Shown: piece after piece, positions 46,870-56,379 of the stretch
How positions within the stretch are numbered: the first letter of the stretch is position 1
Layout of the letters: each line of letters opens with the position of its first letter
Assembly (NCBI GenBank): GCA_025449975.1
Contig: JANWIG010000047.1
Span: forward strand, 22,083 to 86,082
DNA: 64,000 nucleotides
Direction: 5' to 3'
DNA from: Thermoactinomycetaceae bacterium
GTDB lineage: Bacteria; Bacillota; Bacilli; Thermoactinomycetales; Thermoactinomycetaceae
Program-made: the position numbers and the translations under genes
Notes under the pieces: model-generated
The model's input: only the letters and a program-made list of their open reading frames with translations
Database searches by the model: none
Told to the model about the DNA's origin: nothing

Positions 46870-47215
46870 AAATGGATGAAACGCGCTAAGCGTTTTGGTT
46901 TTCTTCCTATTTCATCGTGTCTTGCCTCGCCACTAGCTGATCCCGGCAGTGTGATCGAACACTCCACAGGACTCCATTCCCGTGTCACTCACGGTACCGA
47001 TCGACATCGTCTTACAGGTGACTAAAATGCTCATTTCGCTTAAGTTTATCGCTTCTATTTGCGTTTCTATCTATACTTAGACCACAGCTGCAACGGCGTT
47101 TTCATTCCGGATGGAGCAAAACGATCTGCAATCACTCGTTTCATGTGATGCCCCTTACCCTTGTATTCCAGCTGTCGTCTAATCTCATAGAAGTTACACT
47201 GCTTTATGCTTCCAG
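46870..47215 (-). mobile_element. TnpB C-terminal fragment and 3' noncoding scaffold (copy C)
   Basis: NFYEIRRQLEYKGKGHHMKRVIADRFAPSGMKT, then degraded sequence and the conserved TCGGTACCGTGAGTGACACGG...CTGTGGAGTGTT...AGTGGCGAGGCAAGACACGATGAA block shared with copy D. Confidence 0.75.
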
Positions 47216-47511
47216 CTCAGCATCTCTTTTTTATCATCGTTTCAAAAAACCTTGCTCCTCTCCTTTCGCTCTTACCCCCTTCTGCTATTTATTTGAAACC
47301 ATGATCTTATACAAACATCGATTCGGCTTACATATGTTATTTAACTGAAACGATCTTATTTTAGCACCTTTAACATATGTTAACATACTTTTTTACTATA
47401 ATCGTAACAAACCGTATATGAGGAAACTCTCTGAAGGAAATGTGGACTACTAATCCCCTATTTTTCCCATAAATATATAACAATACTTCCGATTGGAAAG
47501 GGACGAGTCTG

Positions 47512-47823
47512 ATGAAAAAAACTCTGATGCAAGCGTTTTTGTTTACGTTGCTCGCCGTCAATTTAATGTTGGGGGGACTGCTACTAGCCAAAAAGCAGAT
47601 ACCTTCAGAAAAAGCGGTTCCATCTTTCGCCAAATCGAGTGAACCTCATCTACAAATTGGCTATACCTGGGAACTTTACAAAGCATCGATCGAAGGCCCT
47701 TACTTGGTCGAACACTACAAAGAGTATGAATGTACTTATAACAAAAGCGGACACTTGATTTCAAAGCGTCCAACAAATGAAGAAACCTACCTGCGATATT
47801 GGCGCGAAAATCCCTCCCCTTAA
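47512..47823 (+). CDS. Small secreted or membrane-anchored hypothetical protein
   Basis: MKKTLMQAFLFTLLAVNLMLGGLLLAKKQ signal or anchor; RBS AAAGGG. Confidence 0.55.
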   Translation: MKKTLMQAFLFTLLAVNLMLGGLLLAKKQIPSEKAVPSFAKSSEPHLQIGYTWELYKASIEGPYLVEHYKEYECTYNKSGHLISKRPTNEETYLRYWRENPSP

Positions 47824-48644
47824 GAAGACACTTTTTTTCGTTTGGTTGTTGTTCGTTTGCTTTTCTTTTTGGTTGAAGGGGTGGTCGCTTCCAAACTGGC
47901 TTGCAACGCCTTCATGAGATCGATCACTTTCTCGGGCTTTTTCGCTGGCGGAGACTTCACTTCTTGGTTTTCGATTTTCTGTTCAATGATTTTCTCCATA
48001 GCAATCCGCCGTTCATCTTGGTATTTTCCTGGATCAAACGAAGTGGTGAGATTTTCAATCAGCTGCAAAGCCATGCTTAACTCTTTTTCTTGAAGCTCGA
48101 CGTCTTCGGGGACACCTGGAACCATCTTGACATCCCGCACTTCATCCGGATAAAAAATTGTCTCCATCACCAAACAAGACTGATACACCCGAATCACTGC
48201 TAAAGATTCCTTTGAACGGATGGTTACTTTTGCCACGCCTATCTTTTTGGTTTGACTTAATGCTTCGCGAAGCAGCGCATATGCCTTGTTATTAGCATCC
48301 TGCGCCCCGAGATAGTAGGTTTTTTGAAAATAGATCGGATCAATTTCCTCTAACTCCACAAAGTCCAAAATCTCAATCGCTTTATTGGGATCTGGCAAAA
48401 GGCGATCCCATTCCTCTTTTTCCATTACAACAAACTTTCCCTCACTATACTCAAATCCCTTAACGATCTCGCTCCAAGCGACTTCCTTTTGGCAATGCGG
48501 ACACATTCGGACATTTTGCACCGGTGTCTGACATTCTTTGTGAAGATAACGGAAGCGAATATCTTTTTCTTCCGTTGCCGCATACATCTTCACAGGAATG
48601 TTTACCAATCCAAAACTGATACTACCCTTCCACATGGTATGCAT
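47820..48644 (-). CDS. ku: Non-homologous end joining protein Ku
   Basis: MHTMWKGSISFGLVNIPVKMYAATEEKDIRFRYLHKECQTPVQNVRMCPHCQKEV; Lys-rich C-tail. Confidence 0.95.
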   Translation of the reverse strand: MHTMWKGSISFGLVNIPVKMYAATEEKDIRFRYLHKECQTPVQNVRMCPHCQKEVAWSEIVKGFEYSEGKFVVMEKEEWDRLLPDPNKAIEILDFVELEEIDPIYFQKTYYLGAQDANNKAYALLREALSQTKKIGVAKVTIRSKESLAVIRVYQSCLVMETIFYPDEVRDVKMVPGVPEDVELQEKELSMALQLIENLTTSFDPGKYQDERRIAMEKIIEQKIENQEVKSPPAKKPEKVIDLMKALQASLEATTPSTKKKSKRTTTKRKKVSS

Positions 48645-48670
48645 CGATGTTTCCCCCATCTTTACAGAGA

Positions 48671-50038
48671 CTAGGCATTGACGAGTTGATTCCAACATTG
48701 TTGCATTAAATCGGTCTTTCCTTCAAGAAGATGGCAAATGCCTTTAAAAAATACAGGGTCTTTCCAATCGGTAATCAGGCGATGAGCTTGGTCAAAATGG
48801 TTTGCCGCATCTGCTATTTTTCCCATCTCCAAATATGTTCTTCCTGTTTGATAGTGTCCCATTGCTCTTGCTGGAATATTCTCTTGTTTGATCAACTGTT
48901 TGGATATTTTCGCTGCTTCCTCCAATTGCCCCGTCTGTGTCAACCATCGCGATTGCATCACAATCCACAAGGGATTTTGCTCAAGCTGTCTTGGCAAAAG
49001 AGACAACGTTTGTTTCACTTGGTGTAATTCTCCTTGATTTAAAGACATCCAAACATATAGAAAGAGAAGATCCTCATCCTGTGGTGAAAGGGTAAGCCCT
49101 TTTTTTAGCCAGAGCATCGCTTCTTTTTTCTGACCAAGGTTCCATAGGTTCCAAGAAATCCCATGGTATGCGGCGCTACTTTTCGGTTGATGCGTCAATA
49201 AACGTTGGTACCAATGGATCGCTTCTTCGTATTGCCCCATTTCCTCATAATCATGGGCAATTGACTGAATCACCTGGGGATGATGCATTTTTTCATACGA
49301 AGCTTTCCGCCAATAGGTGACACTTTCCCATTCTTTATAATGGCGATAGCAACTGGATAAATAATACATCGACTCCCAATCGTTATCATTAATCGAGAGC
49401 GCGTGATAAAAATAAGGAAGTGCTGTGTGGTACTCCTTGAGCCGGTAATAACAAGCCCCTAAATTAAACCAGGCATCCCCATGATCGGGAAGGATTTGGG
49501 TCACCTTGGAGAATTGGGTGATCGCTTCTTCATCTTTGCCCATTTTTACTAACACACAACCCAGCAGATGATGGGCTAAACCGATAAACTCTTCATGTGT
49601 AGCCATCTGTTTTACAATTTGAAGGTGACGATACGCTTCGACTAAATCGCCTTTTTGAAACAAGGTCAGCCCCAGATAAAGTCGACCTAACAAAAAATCG
49701 GGCGCTTCTTCCACCACTTGTTGAAAATAATGTTGTGCCTCTTGAAACATCGTCAACCCATAATATCCCTGTCCCTGGCGAAAACGGCGGACGATCGACT
49801 CGTCTAGATAAAACTCTTCCTCCACATGTTTTTCATCTGAATCCAACTCAGGATATTCTTCAACCAGAAGGGAAATTTGTTCTTCAATCTTGATCCAACA
49901 GTCTAACATCTCATTGCAAGTCTTTCTGACTTTCTGTAATTGTTGACGCAGTCGCATCTTTTTCGCCGGTGAACTTTGTGGATATGTTTCTTTGATTTCC
50001 TCTAATAATTGTTGGGCATGCTGACTCCATTGTTGCAT
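48671..50038 (-). CDS. Tetratricopeptide repeat protein
   Basis: Multiple TPR units (HGDAWFNLGACYYRLKEYHTALPYFYHALSIN). Confidence 0.9.
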   Translation of the reverse strand: MQQWSQHAQQLLEEIKETYPQSSPAKKMRLRQQLQKVRKTCNEMLDCWIKIEEQISLLVEEYPELDSDEKHVEEEFYLDESIVRRFRQGQGYYGLTMFQEAQHYFQQVVEEAPDFLLGRLYLGLTLFQKGDLVEAYRHLQIVKQMATHEEFIGLAHHLLGCVLVKMGKDEEAITQFSKVTQILPDHGDAWFNLGACYYRLKEYHTALPYFYHALSINDNDWESMYYLSSCYRHYKEWESVTYWRKASYEKMHHPQVIQSIAHDYEEMGQYEEAIHWYQRLLTHQPKSSAAYHGISWNLWNLGQKKEAMLWLKKGLTLSPQDEDLLFLYVWMSLNQGELHQVKQTLSLLPRQLEQNPLWIVMQSRWLTQTGQLEEAAKISKQLIKQENIPARAMGHYQTGRTYLEMGKIADAANHFDQAHRLITDWKDPVFFKGICHLLEGKTDLMQQCWNQLVNA

Positions 50039-50250
50039 TGCTTCTCCCTCCTGTTTTTACTGAAAGTATTCCCATAACTGCCGAATGCATGAAAAGCATT
50101 TTAGCTCTTTCCCAAGAACAACCTTGGTAAAAGAAACACGGGAAGGAGCTTTTTTCTATCACGGACAAAAGGAAAAATCCTCTTGGCATGATTCCGTTGT
50201 TTCGGGTTATCCTATTTTCCATGGATTAGCCAAACAAGGAGATGAGTGCA

Positions 50251-50550
50251 ATGCCTATTTTGGAAATCAGCGTGATTCCCGTTGGAACGAACACACCCAG
50301 TTTTAGTTCATCTGTCACCGATGCGGTTCGTCTGATCAAGCAAAAAGGATTAGCGTATCAAATTACCCCAACAGCGACAGTGATTCAAGGAGAGATGGAT
50401 CAACTGATGGAGGTCGCGAAAGAGATCCATGCCAACGCCCTGAGAAACGGCGTACAACGGGTGATTACTCATATGAGCATCGACGACCGTCAAGATAAAG
50501 AAATTCAACTGGATCAACAAGTCTCGATCGTTGAACAATCGCTCTCTTAA
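50251..50550 (+). CDS. MTH1187-family thiamine-binding protein
   Basis: MPILEISVIPVGTNTPSFSSSVTDAVRLIKQKGLAYQITPTATVIQGEMDQLMEVAKEIH. Confidence 0.85.
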   Translation: MPILEISVIPVGTNTPSFSSSVTDAVRLIKQKGLAYQITPTATVIQGEMDQLMEVAKEIHANALRNGVQRVITHMSIDDRQDKEIQLDQQVSIVEQSLS

Positions 50551-50629
50551 AAAGAAAAACTTCCCTTTTCCTACCACAGGGAAGTCTGGAACTTGCGAAC
50601 AATAAATCAAAAAACGGACAAAGAATGAT

Positions 50630-50660
50630 GGAAAACTCCCCAGAAGAGGGGAGTTTTTCG
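50630..50660 (-). terminator. Intrinsic terminator after panD
   Basis: Minus: AAAAACTCCCCTCTTCTGGGGAGTTTTCC. Confidence 0.7.
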
Positions 50661-50673
50661 CTGAAAGGTAAAG

Positions 50674-51063
50674 TTATGGGATGACAACTGTTCCGTGTAC
50701 TTCCCCACCTACTTTTTCTTTGATCCGATTATTTTTATCCATAAATAAAATTTTGGGCTGATAGGTCATTGCCTTTGCTTCTTCCATCCAACTATACGAA
50801 ATGATAATCACTTGATCACCAGGCTGAACAAGACGAGCGGCCGCGCCATTTAAACAGATGACGCCACTGTTTCTTTCACCTGGAATCACATAGGTTTCAA
50901 ATCGCGCTCCATTATGATTGTTGACGATCTGTACTTTCTCATTGGGTAGGATATCCGCTTCATCCATCAGATTACGGTCGATGGTAATACTTCCCACATA
51001 GTGCAGGTTGGCCTCGGTCACAGTTGCTTGGTGAATTTTCGATTTCATCATTTCACGAAACAT
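50674..51063 (-). CDS. panD: Aspartate 1-decarboxylase
   Basis: [38 protein letters not shown]. Confidence 0.97.
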   Translation of the reverse strand: MFREMMKSKIHQATVTEANLHYVGSITIDRNLMDEADILPNEKVQIVNNHNGARFETYVIPGERNSGVICLNGAAARLVQPGDQVIIISYSWMEEAKAMTYQPKILFMDKNNRIKEKVGGEVHGTVVIP

Positions 51064-51067
51064 AAGG

Positions 51068-51919
51068 TTACTCCTTTCCACAACAAAGAATATTATCGAT
51101 TAAGCGGGTTTGACCAAACCGGACGGCTACGGCAACAATGATTTGTTGGTTGGTCAATTTTTGAATCGGCTGCAACGACGGATAGGTTAATACCTCTACA
51201 TAGTCGATTCGAGCCAATGGCTGTGTCGAGATTTGTTGATAGACAAAGTCACGAACTTCTTCTGCCGTCGACCATCTTCCTGTCGTCAAACCATCCTTTG
51301 CGGCCAACAGTGACTTTGATAATATTAAGGCTTGCTGACGTTCTTCTTTCGTGAGGTAAACGTTCCGAGAACTCATCGCCAATCCATCCGGTTCACGGAC
51401 GGTCTCACAAGGAACAATGGTGATTGGGAAGTTGAGATCATGAACCATTTGCTGGATGACGGCAACTTGTTGCGCATCTTTGAGCCCAAAATAAGCGCGA
51501 TCCGGCATGACCATATGAAATAGCTTCGTAACGACAGTGGCTACACCTGTAAAATGCCCCGGTCGCGACGCGCCGCATAACCGTTCACTCACTTGGGTCA
51601 CAGAAACTTCTGTTAAGTTGGGAGTCGGGTACATCTCTTCGGCACTGGGATGAAACAAAATGTCTACTCCCGCCTGCTCCGCTAATGCCGAGTCTCTTTT
51701 AAAATCACGTGGATATCTATCTAAATCCTCATTAGGACCAAATTGCAATGGATTTACAAAAATCGACATGACCACAATATCACATTCTTGGCGAGCTCGT
51801 CTAATCAGACTGAGATGCCCTTCATGTAGGTAACCCATGGTGGGTACAAAACCAATTATTTTATTACGCAATGGTTTTAATTCTTTAGACAACGCTTGGA
51901 TTGTTTCGACGATGATCAT
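51068..51919 (-). CDS. panC: Pantoate--beta-alanine ligase
   Basis: [35 protein letters not shown]. Confidence 0.97.
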   Translation of the reverse strand: MIIVETIQALSKELKPLRNKIIGFVPTMGYLHEGHLSLIRRARQECDIVVMSIFVNPLQFGPNEDLDRYPRDFKRDSALAEQAGVDILFHPSAEEMYPTPNLTEVSVTQVSERLCGASRPGHFTGVATVVTKLFHMVMPDRAYFGLKDAQQVAVIQQMVHDLNFPITIVPCETVREPDGLAMSSRNVYLTKEERQQALILSKSLLAAKDGLTTGRWSTAEEVRDFVYQQISTQPLARIDYVEVLTYPSLQPIQKLTNQQIIVAVAVRFGQTRLIDNILCCGKE

Positions 51920-52778
51920 ACTCCTGTTCCTCTCTTGCTCCATATAAAGTCGCCAAGGTTTCTTGGGATAAATGTGTCACATGTTTTTCTTCAGGGAAGC
52001 GACGTTCCTTTACCTCTGTTACATACTCGGCAATCGCTTGTTGCATGATTTGACCGACTTGCGCATAGGTTTTGGCAAAAGATGGTGACCAATCACTGCC
52101 AATTTGCAGGAGATCATGGAAGACCAGTACTTGTCCATCACAAAACCTTCCTGCCCCTATTCCAATGGTAGGAATCGCTAAAGATTCGCTAATCAGCCGT
52201 GCTAACTCCTCAGGCACACATTCCAATACCAATGCACAAGCGCCTGCTTCTTCAAGAAGTTTGGCTTCGGCCAGCAATTTTTCAGCTCCGGATACATCTT
52301 TTCCTTGGATTAGATAGCCGCCCAATTGATTGACTGATTGCGGTGTGAGTCCCAGATGGGAGACAACGGGAATCCCCGCAGCGGTTAAAGCCCTTACATT
52401 TTCTACGATCTCCGTTCCACCTTCCAGTTTGACAGCATAAGCACCAGCTTCTTGCATCAGTCTAGCTGCGGATCGCAGAACTTCATCCTTGGAAAAGTGT
52501 GCTGTGGCAAAAGGTAAGTCGGCTACTACCATCGCATATTTAGCCCCACGAGTGACTGCTTTCGTATGATGAACCATATCATCTAAAGTGACGGGAATCG
52601 TTGAGTCATAGCCGAGCACAACCATTCCTAAAGAATCACCGACTAAAATCATGTCCGCTCCTGCTTGTTCGGCAAGTTTGGCAGAAGGATAGTCATAGGC
52701 GGTGATCATCGCAATCGGCTCTTTTTGCTTTTTTTGCCGTTGCAAAGTACGTGTGGTTACTTTTCTTCTTTTTTTCAT
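51885..52778 (-). CDS. panB: 3-methyl-2-oxobutanoate hydroxymethyltransferase
   Basis: [52 protein letters not shown]. Confidence 0.97.
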   Translation of the reverse strand: MKKRRKVTTRTLQRQKKQKEPIAMITAYDYPSAKLAEQAGADMILVGDSLGMVVLGYDSTIPVTLDDMVHHTKAVTRGAKYAMVVADLPFATAHFSKDEVLRSAARLMQEAGAYAVKLEGGTEIVENVRALTAAGIPVVSHLGLTPQSVNQLGGYLIQGKDVSGAEKLLAEAKLLEEAGACALVLECVPEELARLISESLAIPTIGIGAGRFCDGQVLVFHDLLQIGSDWSPSFAKTYAQVGQIMQQAIAEYVTEVKERRFPEEKHVTHLSQETLATLYGAREEQEYDHRRNNPSVV

Positions 52779-53019
52779 CTGAGGGTCCCCTTTCTATTGG
52801 GAGCACCCTGGGAAAGAGGAAAAACAATGTCTTCTGTCTCCGTCCCAAAGGCTCGAAGCAGTTGATAAATGAAATAGAAAGAAAAAGAAGTAAGTGTAGC
52901 TCTCAGAGAGATGCCACCTTACCTCCTTTTTAGATTACAAGAAAACATATAGTTAATGCAACATTTTTATTTAATTGGAAGGTAGCAACTCGGCTAAACC
53001 AACTTGCTGTGGGAAAATT

Positions 53020-54000
53020 TTATTTTAATGAAATATCCGCTGTAAGGACCGGAACCCATCCGCGATCTGTCTGGAGAATCAGCGCTCCTTGGGAATTTAA
53101 TCCTTCGGCTATTCCTTGGATGGTTCCTTGGAATGTACGAGCGATCACCTGCTTGCCTTTGATCTGTGATTCGTCTTCCCATTGCTTTTTTATTTTTCCA
53201 AATCCAGATGCTAAGTATTGCTCATAAACTTTTTCCAGTTCCTCCAAGATCGCAGCGATCAGGGTAGCGCGATGAAAGGTTTGACCGGCTTCGATCGCTA
53301 AGGAAGTGGCGATGGAGCGGAGCTCTTCAGGAAATTTTTCGACCGGGGTATTTACATTGACCCCGATTCCAAAGATCACATAGTGAATCCGGTCTTGTTC
53401 TCCGCGAAGCTCCGTTAAAATCCCACATATTTTTTTCCCATTGATCATGAGATCGTTGGGCCATTTGATCTGGATGGGTAGCCCTGTGACACGTTCGATT
53501 CCTTGTTTAATCCCGAGAGAAGCTAAGATGGTGAGATGAGATGCTTCTGTCAGCGGAATGGGAGGACGTAGGATTAAGCTCATCCAAATTCCTGTTCGGG
53601 GTGGGGAGTGCCATGGACGACCGAGCCGTCCTTTCCCTTCCGTTTGCTGTTCAGCGACAAAAAGGGCTCCTTCCGGCGCTCCTTCACGTGCCCATTGATG
53701 TGCGTGTTGTTGGGTTGAGATGACTTCTTCTTTATAGCGAATGTCTTGCCCCAGTTTGTTGCTCTGTAGGTGAAGGTTGATTTCTTCCGGTGCCACCCGA
53801 TCAGGTCGATACATTAAACGATAACCATTGCGTGGTCTGGCTTCGATTTCATAACCTTGTTGACGCAATTCTTCCATATGCTTCCAGATTGCCGCTCGAC
53901 TACAGCCAAGCTGGCGACTGATTTCTTCTCCAGAGACAAACTTTGGCTGATATTCCACCAGCAGCGAGAGTAGACGATCACGAATGGTTCGTTGTCTCAA
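53020..54000 (-). CDS. birA: Biotin--[acetyl-CoA-carboxylase] ligase/repressor
   Basis: N-terminal HTH; VAEQQTEGKGRLGRPWHSPPRTGIWMSLILRP; IKWPNDLMINGKKICGIL. Confidence 0.95.
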   Translation of the reverse strand: MRQRTIRDRLLSLLVEYQPKFVSGEEISRQLGCSRAAIWKHMEELRQQGYEIEARPRNGYRLMYRPDRVAPEEINLHLQSNKLGQDIRYKEEVISTQQHAHQWAREGAPEGALFVAEQQTEGKGRLGRPWHSPPRTGIWMSLILRPPIPLTEASHLTILASLGIKQGIERVTGLPIQIKWPNDLMINGKKICGILTELRGEQDRIHYVIFGIGVNVNTPVEKFPEELRSIATSLAIEAGQTFHRATLIAAILEELEKVYEQYLASGFGKIKKQWEDESQIKGKQVIARTFQGTIQGIAEGLNSQGALILQTDRGWVPVLTADISLK

Positions 54001-55207
54001 TTTTACATCCTTCCTTTAATAGTTGTTCTTTGTGATTGGGTAAGATTCCTAAGGCAACTTGTTCCAATAGGTCATTTAGTTTTTGCTTCACCCATGCTCC
54101 TCCCGGACGTTGGATCGCTTGGATGAGATCACGGCCATTGACTGCCAGATCCGATAACTGTTTGACAGGCATTTCGTTCCACCATTTGGAGAAGTGATCG
54201 ATTTTCTGCTGCGTTGGTTCGGTTTCGATGAGTCCTCGGAGTTGGATGGCCCGCAAGCTATTTTCGATACCATATTTTAATAGCCATTTCTTTCCGTCTG
54301 TTTCGGTGGTTGGGATCGGCTGGTAGCAGGCCAATTGATAACAGGCAGTGATTTGTTTTTTATCTTGACTAGATAGACGAAGTTGCGATAGATAGTTGGA
54401 TAGTTTTTCTGTTTTTCCAATACATAGGTATAAGAAGTAGGCCCAGCTTAGGATGCGATCTTGAATCGGGTCTAGTTTCTTTAGTTCGTTTTCCGAGATG
54501 GTTCGCCGTTTCCACTTAGCAAATGGCGGGAGGTAGGAAAAAAGATCGCAGGTGCTAAGTAGTGCGATTCCTTGGGATGTTGCTGGGCTCAGCCAGATTT
54601 TTTCCAGTTCGGCGATCACTCTTTCGACGGACAGGTGAATGCATTTTTCTTTTAGTTGACAGATGCTTTCTCTGGCTTCTTTGGTTAGTGAGAATTGGAG
54701 TTGCGAGAGAAAGCGAGCAGCTCGAATCATTCGCAAAGGATCTTCGGTAAACCGATCCTTGGGATTTCCTACCGTTCGAATTCGTTTTTGCCGCAGGTCT
54801 TGTAGTCCGCCGTGGTAGTCGTATAGTTTTCCACGGAGGTCTAGGGCCATGGCGTTGATGGTGAAGTCCCGTCGCGCTAGGTCTTCTTTGAGGGAAGAGA
54901 CGAATTCCACTTGGTTTGGGTGCCGATGGTCTTGGTAGTCGGATTCGATGCGAAAGGTGGTGACTTCGATCGGGATTCCCTGAATGATGACGGTGACTGT
55001 TCCATGTTTGATGCCGGTTGGGATGGTTCGTGCGAAGAGTTGTTGTACGTTGGTTGGGTGAGCGTTGGTCGCGATGTCGTAGTCTTGTGGTTGCCGATGA
55101 AGAAGTTGGTCGCGAACGCATCCTCCGACAAGGTAGGCTTCGTAGCCAGTTTGTTCGAGGGTGAGTAGGATTTGTTCTGCTGCTTTTCTTTTAGGGTCGA
55201 TCATCAC
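53978..55207 (-). CDS. cca: CCA tRNA nucleotidyltransferase
   Basis: AYLVGGCVRDQLLHRQPQDYDIATNAHP; RRDFTINAMALD; EDPLRMIRAARF. Confidence 0.95.
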   Translation of the reverse strand: MMIDPKRKAAEQILLTLEQTGYEAYLVGGCVRDQLLHRQPQDYDIATNAHPTNVQQLFARTIPTGIKHGTVTVIIQGIPIEVTTFRIESDYQDHRHPNQVEFVSSLKEDLARRDFTINAMALDLRGKLYDYHGGLQDLRQKRIRTVGNPKDRFTEDPLRMIRAARFLSQLQFSLTKEARESICQLKEKCIHLSVERVIAELEKIWLSPATSQGIALLSTCDLFSYLPPFAKWKRRTISENELKKLDPIQDRILSWAYFLYLCIGKTEKLSNYLSQLRLSSQDKKQITACYQLACYQPIPTTETDGKKWLLKYGIENSLRAIQLRGLIETEPTQQKIDHFSKWWNEMPVKQLSDLAVNGRDLIQAIQRPGGAWVKQKLNDLLEQVALGILPNHKEQLLKEGCKIETTNHS

Positions 55208-55211
55208 TTCT

Positions 55212-55962
55212 CCGTTACGAAAAACTTATAAAACTCGATCAGAGTTTCTGTTTTCTTCCTGATTCATCGTGTCCTGCCTCGCCACTTATACGTTATTACT
55301 GTTTGATGTAACACTCCACAGGCGTAATTTTCCGTGTAACTCACGGTACCGATTCGCATCAACTTGTGGATGACTAGGATCCTAATTTTGTTTGGTTTAT
55401 CGATGCGTTTGATCTCTATCTATCCTTAGATCACAGCTGCAATAGAACTTTCGATCAGAAAGCTTTTATCCCTGTTAGATTCTCCTATAACTCGAACAAG
55501 TTTTACTGGATGTCTCGAAGCAGTCCGCAGTCACTCGTTCCATGTGACGCCACTTACACTTGTATTTTAGCTGTCGCTTAATCTCGTAGAAGTTACATTG
55601 CTGAATGCTTCTTTAAGTGTTTAATTTTAAACATCCCTTTGACATTCAAGTCTTCAATGACAATATGAGAAGGTTTGGTTTTCATGATCTCTGTTGCCAT
55701 TTTTTGAATGTGGCCCTTTGGGGTGTTGTTAATATGGCTTTTTCATTTAGCCATTCTCTTTTCGAGTTTTATAATGTTGCACGTTTTCCGGTAACGGATT
55801 CCCTCCTTATTGATCTGATACTTACGAGAAACTTTTCTTTGCAACTTTTTGAAGTGTTTCTCTAGCGTTTCATCTTGCTGGATGGATTCGTGTTTTTATA
55901 CACTTTTCCTGTACTTACTGTGGCTAATGTTTTGATTCCTAAATCGATGCCGATCACGACTT
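55212..55962 (-). pseudogene. Decayed IS200/IS605 TnpB with downstream scaffold and right end (copy D)
   Basis: VVIGIDLGIKTLATVSTGKVYKN...KLQRKVSRKYQINKEGIRYRKTCNIIKLEKRMAK*...IVIEDLNVKGMFKIKHLKKHSAM*...FYEIKRQLKYKCKWRHMERVTADCFETSSKTCSSYRRI*...KLSDRKFYCSCDLRIDRD; several stops. Confidence 0.9.
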
Positions 55963-56379
55963 AGACCCGTTCCTACTAAGCTCTGTTCGTGAATGGAGTC
56001 GTGGCGGAACATTTGAGTCTCTAGGAGCTTGATGCTTGCAGGGATGTTTATGCTGGTCGCTACGGGGCTCGGCTGCGGGAGCGGAAAAAACTCGCTAGCG
56101 CTCTAACACGTTTTCCGCTTTTTTCCCTTCGCCGTCCCCCTCCGCTGGGTCGCGCATCAAAGCCTTTCGTCTTCAAATGTTTCTCGCCACTGGCATTCCA
56201 TTTCAACCTCTACTATGTGGTCAGCCCTTTATCCCTCTGCCCTACGAGTTTATGTTCCGACCTTTTCTGTGTGGTGAGCTTGTTTCAGATGATCTGTTTG
56301 TGATCGGAGTCGGGTGAGTTTCGAGAACCTGTGTAGTTGCAAAAGATGGATCCTGTTCATCTGCCAAAGGTTTACTATG

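Noticed and set aside
52880-52945. Possible T-box/attenuator hairpin before panB (GTAAGGTGGCA...CACTTAC plus T-rich run)
   Set aside because: No specifier loop or conserved T-box sequence could be found; probably a simple terminator.
54555-55168. Alternative-frame ORFs over cca (188 aa Arg/Ser-rich, 85 aa)
   Set aside because: Shadow ORFs of a clearly conserved gene.
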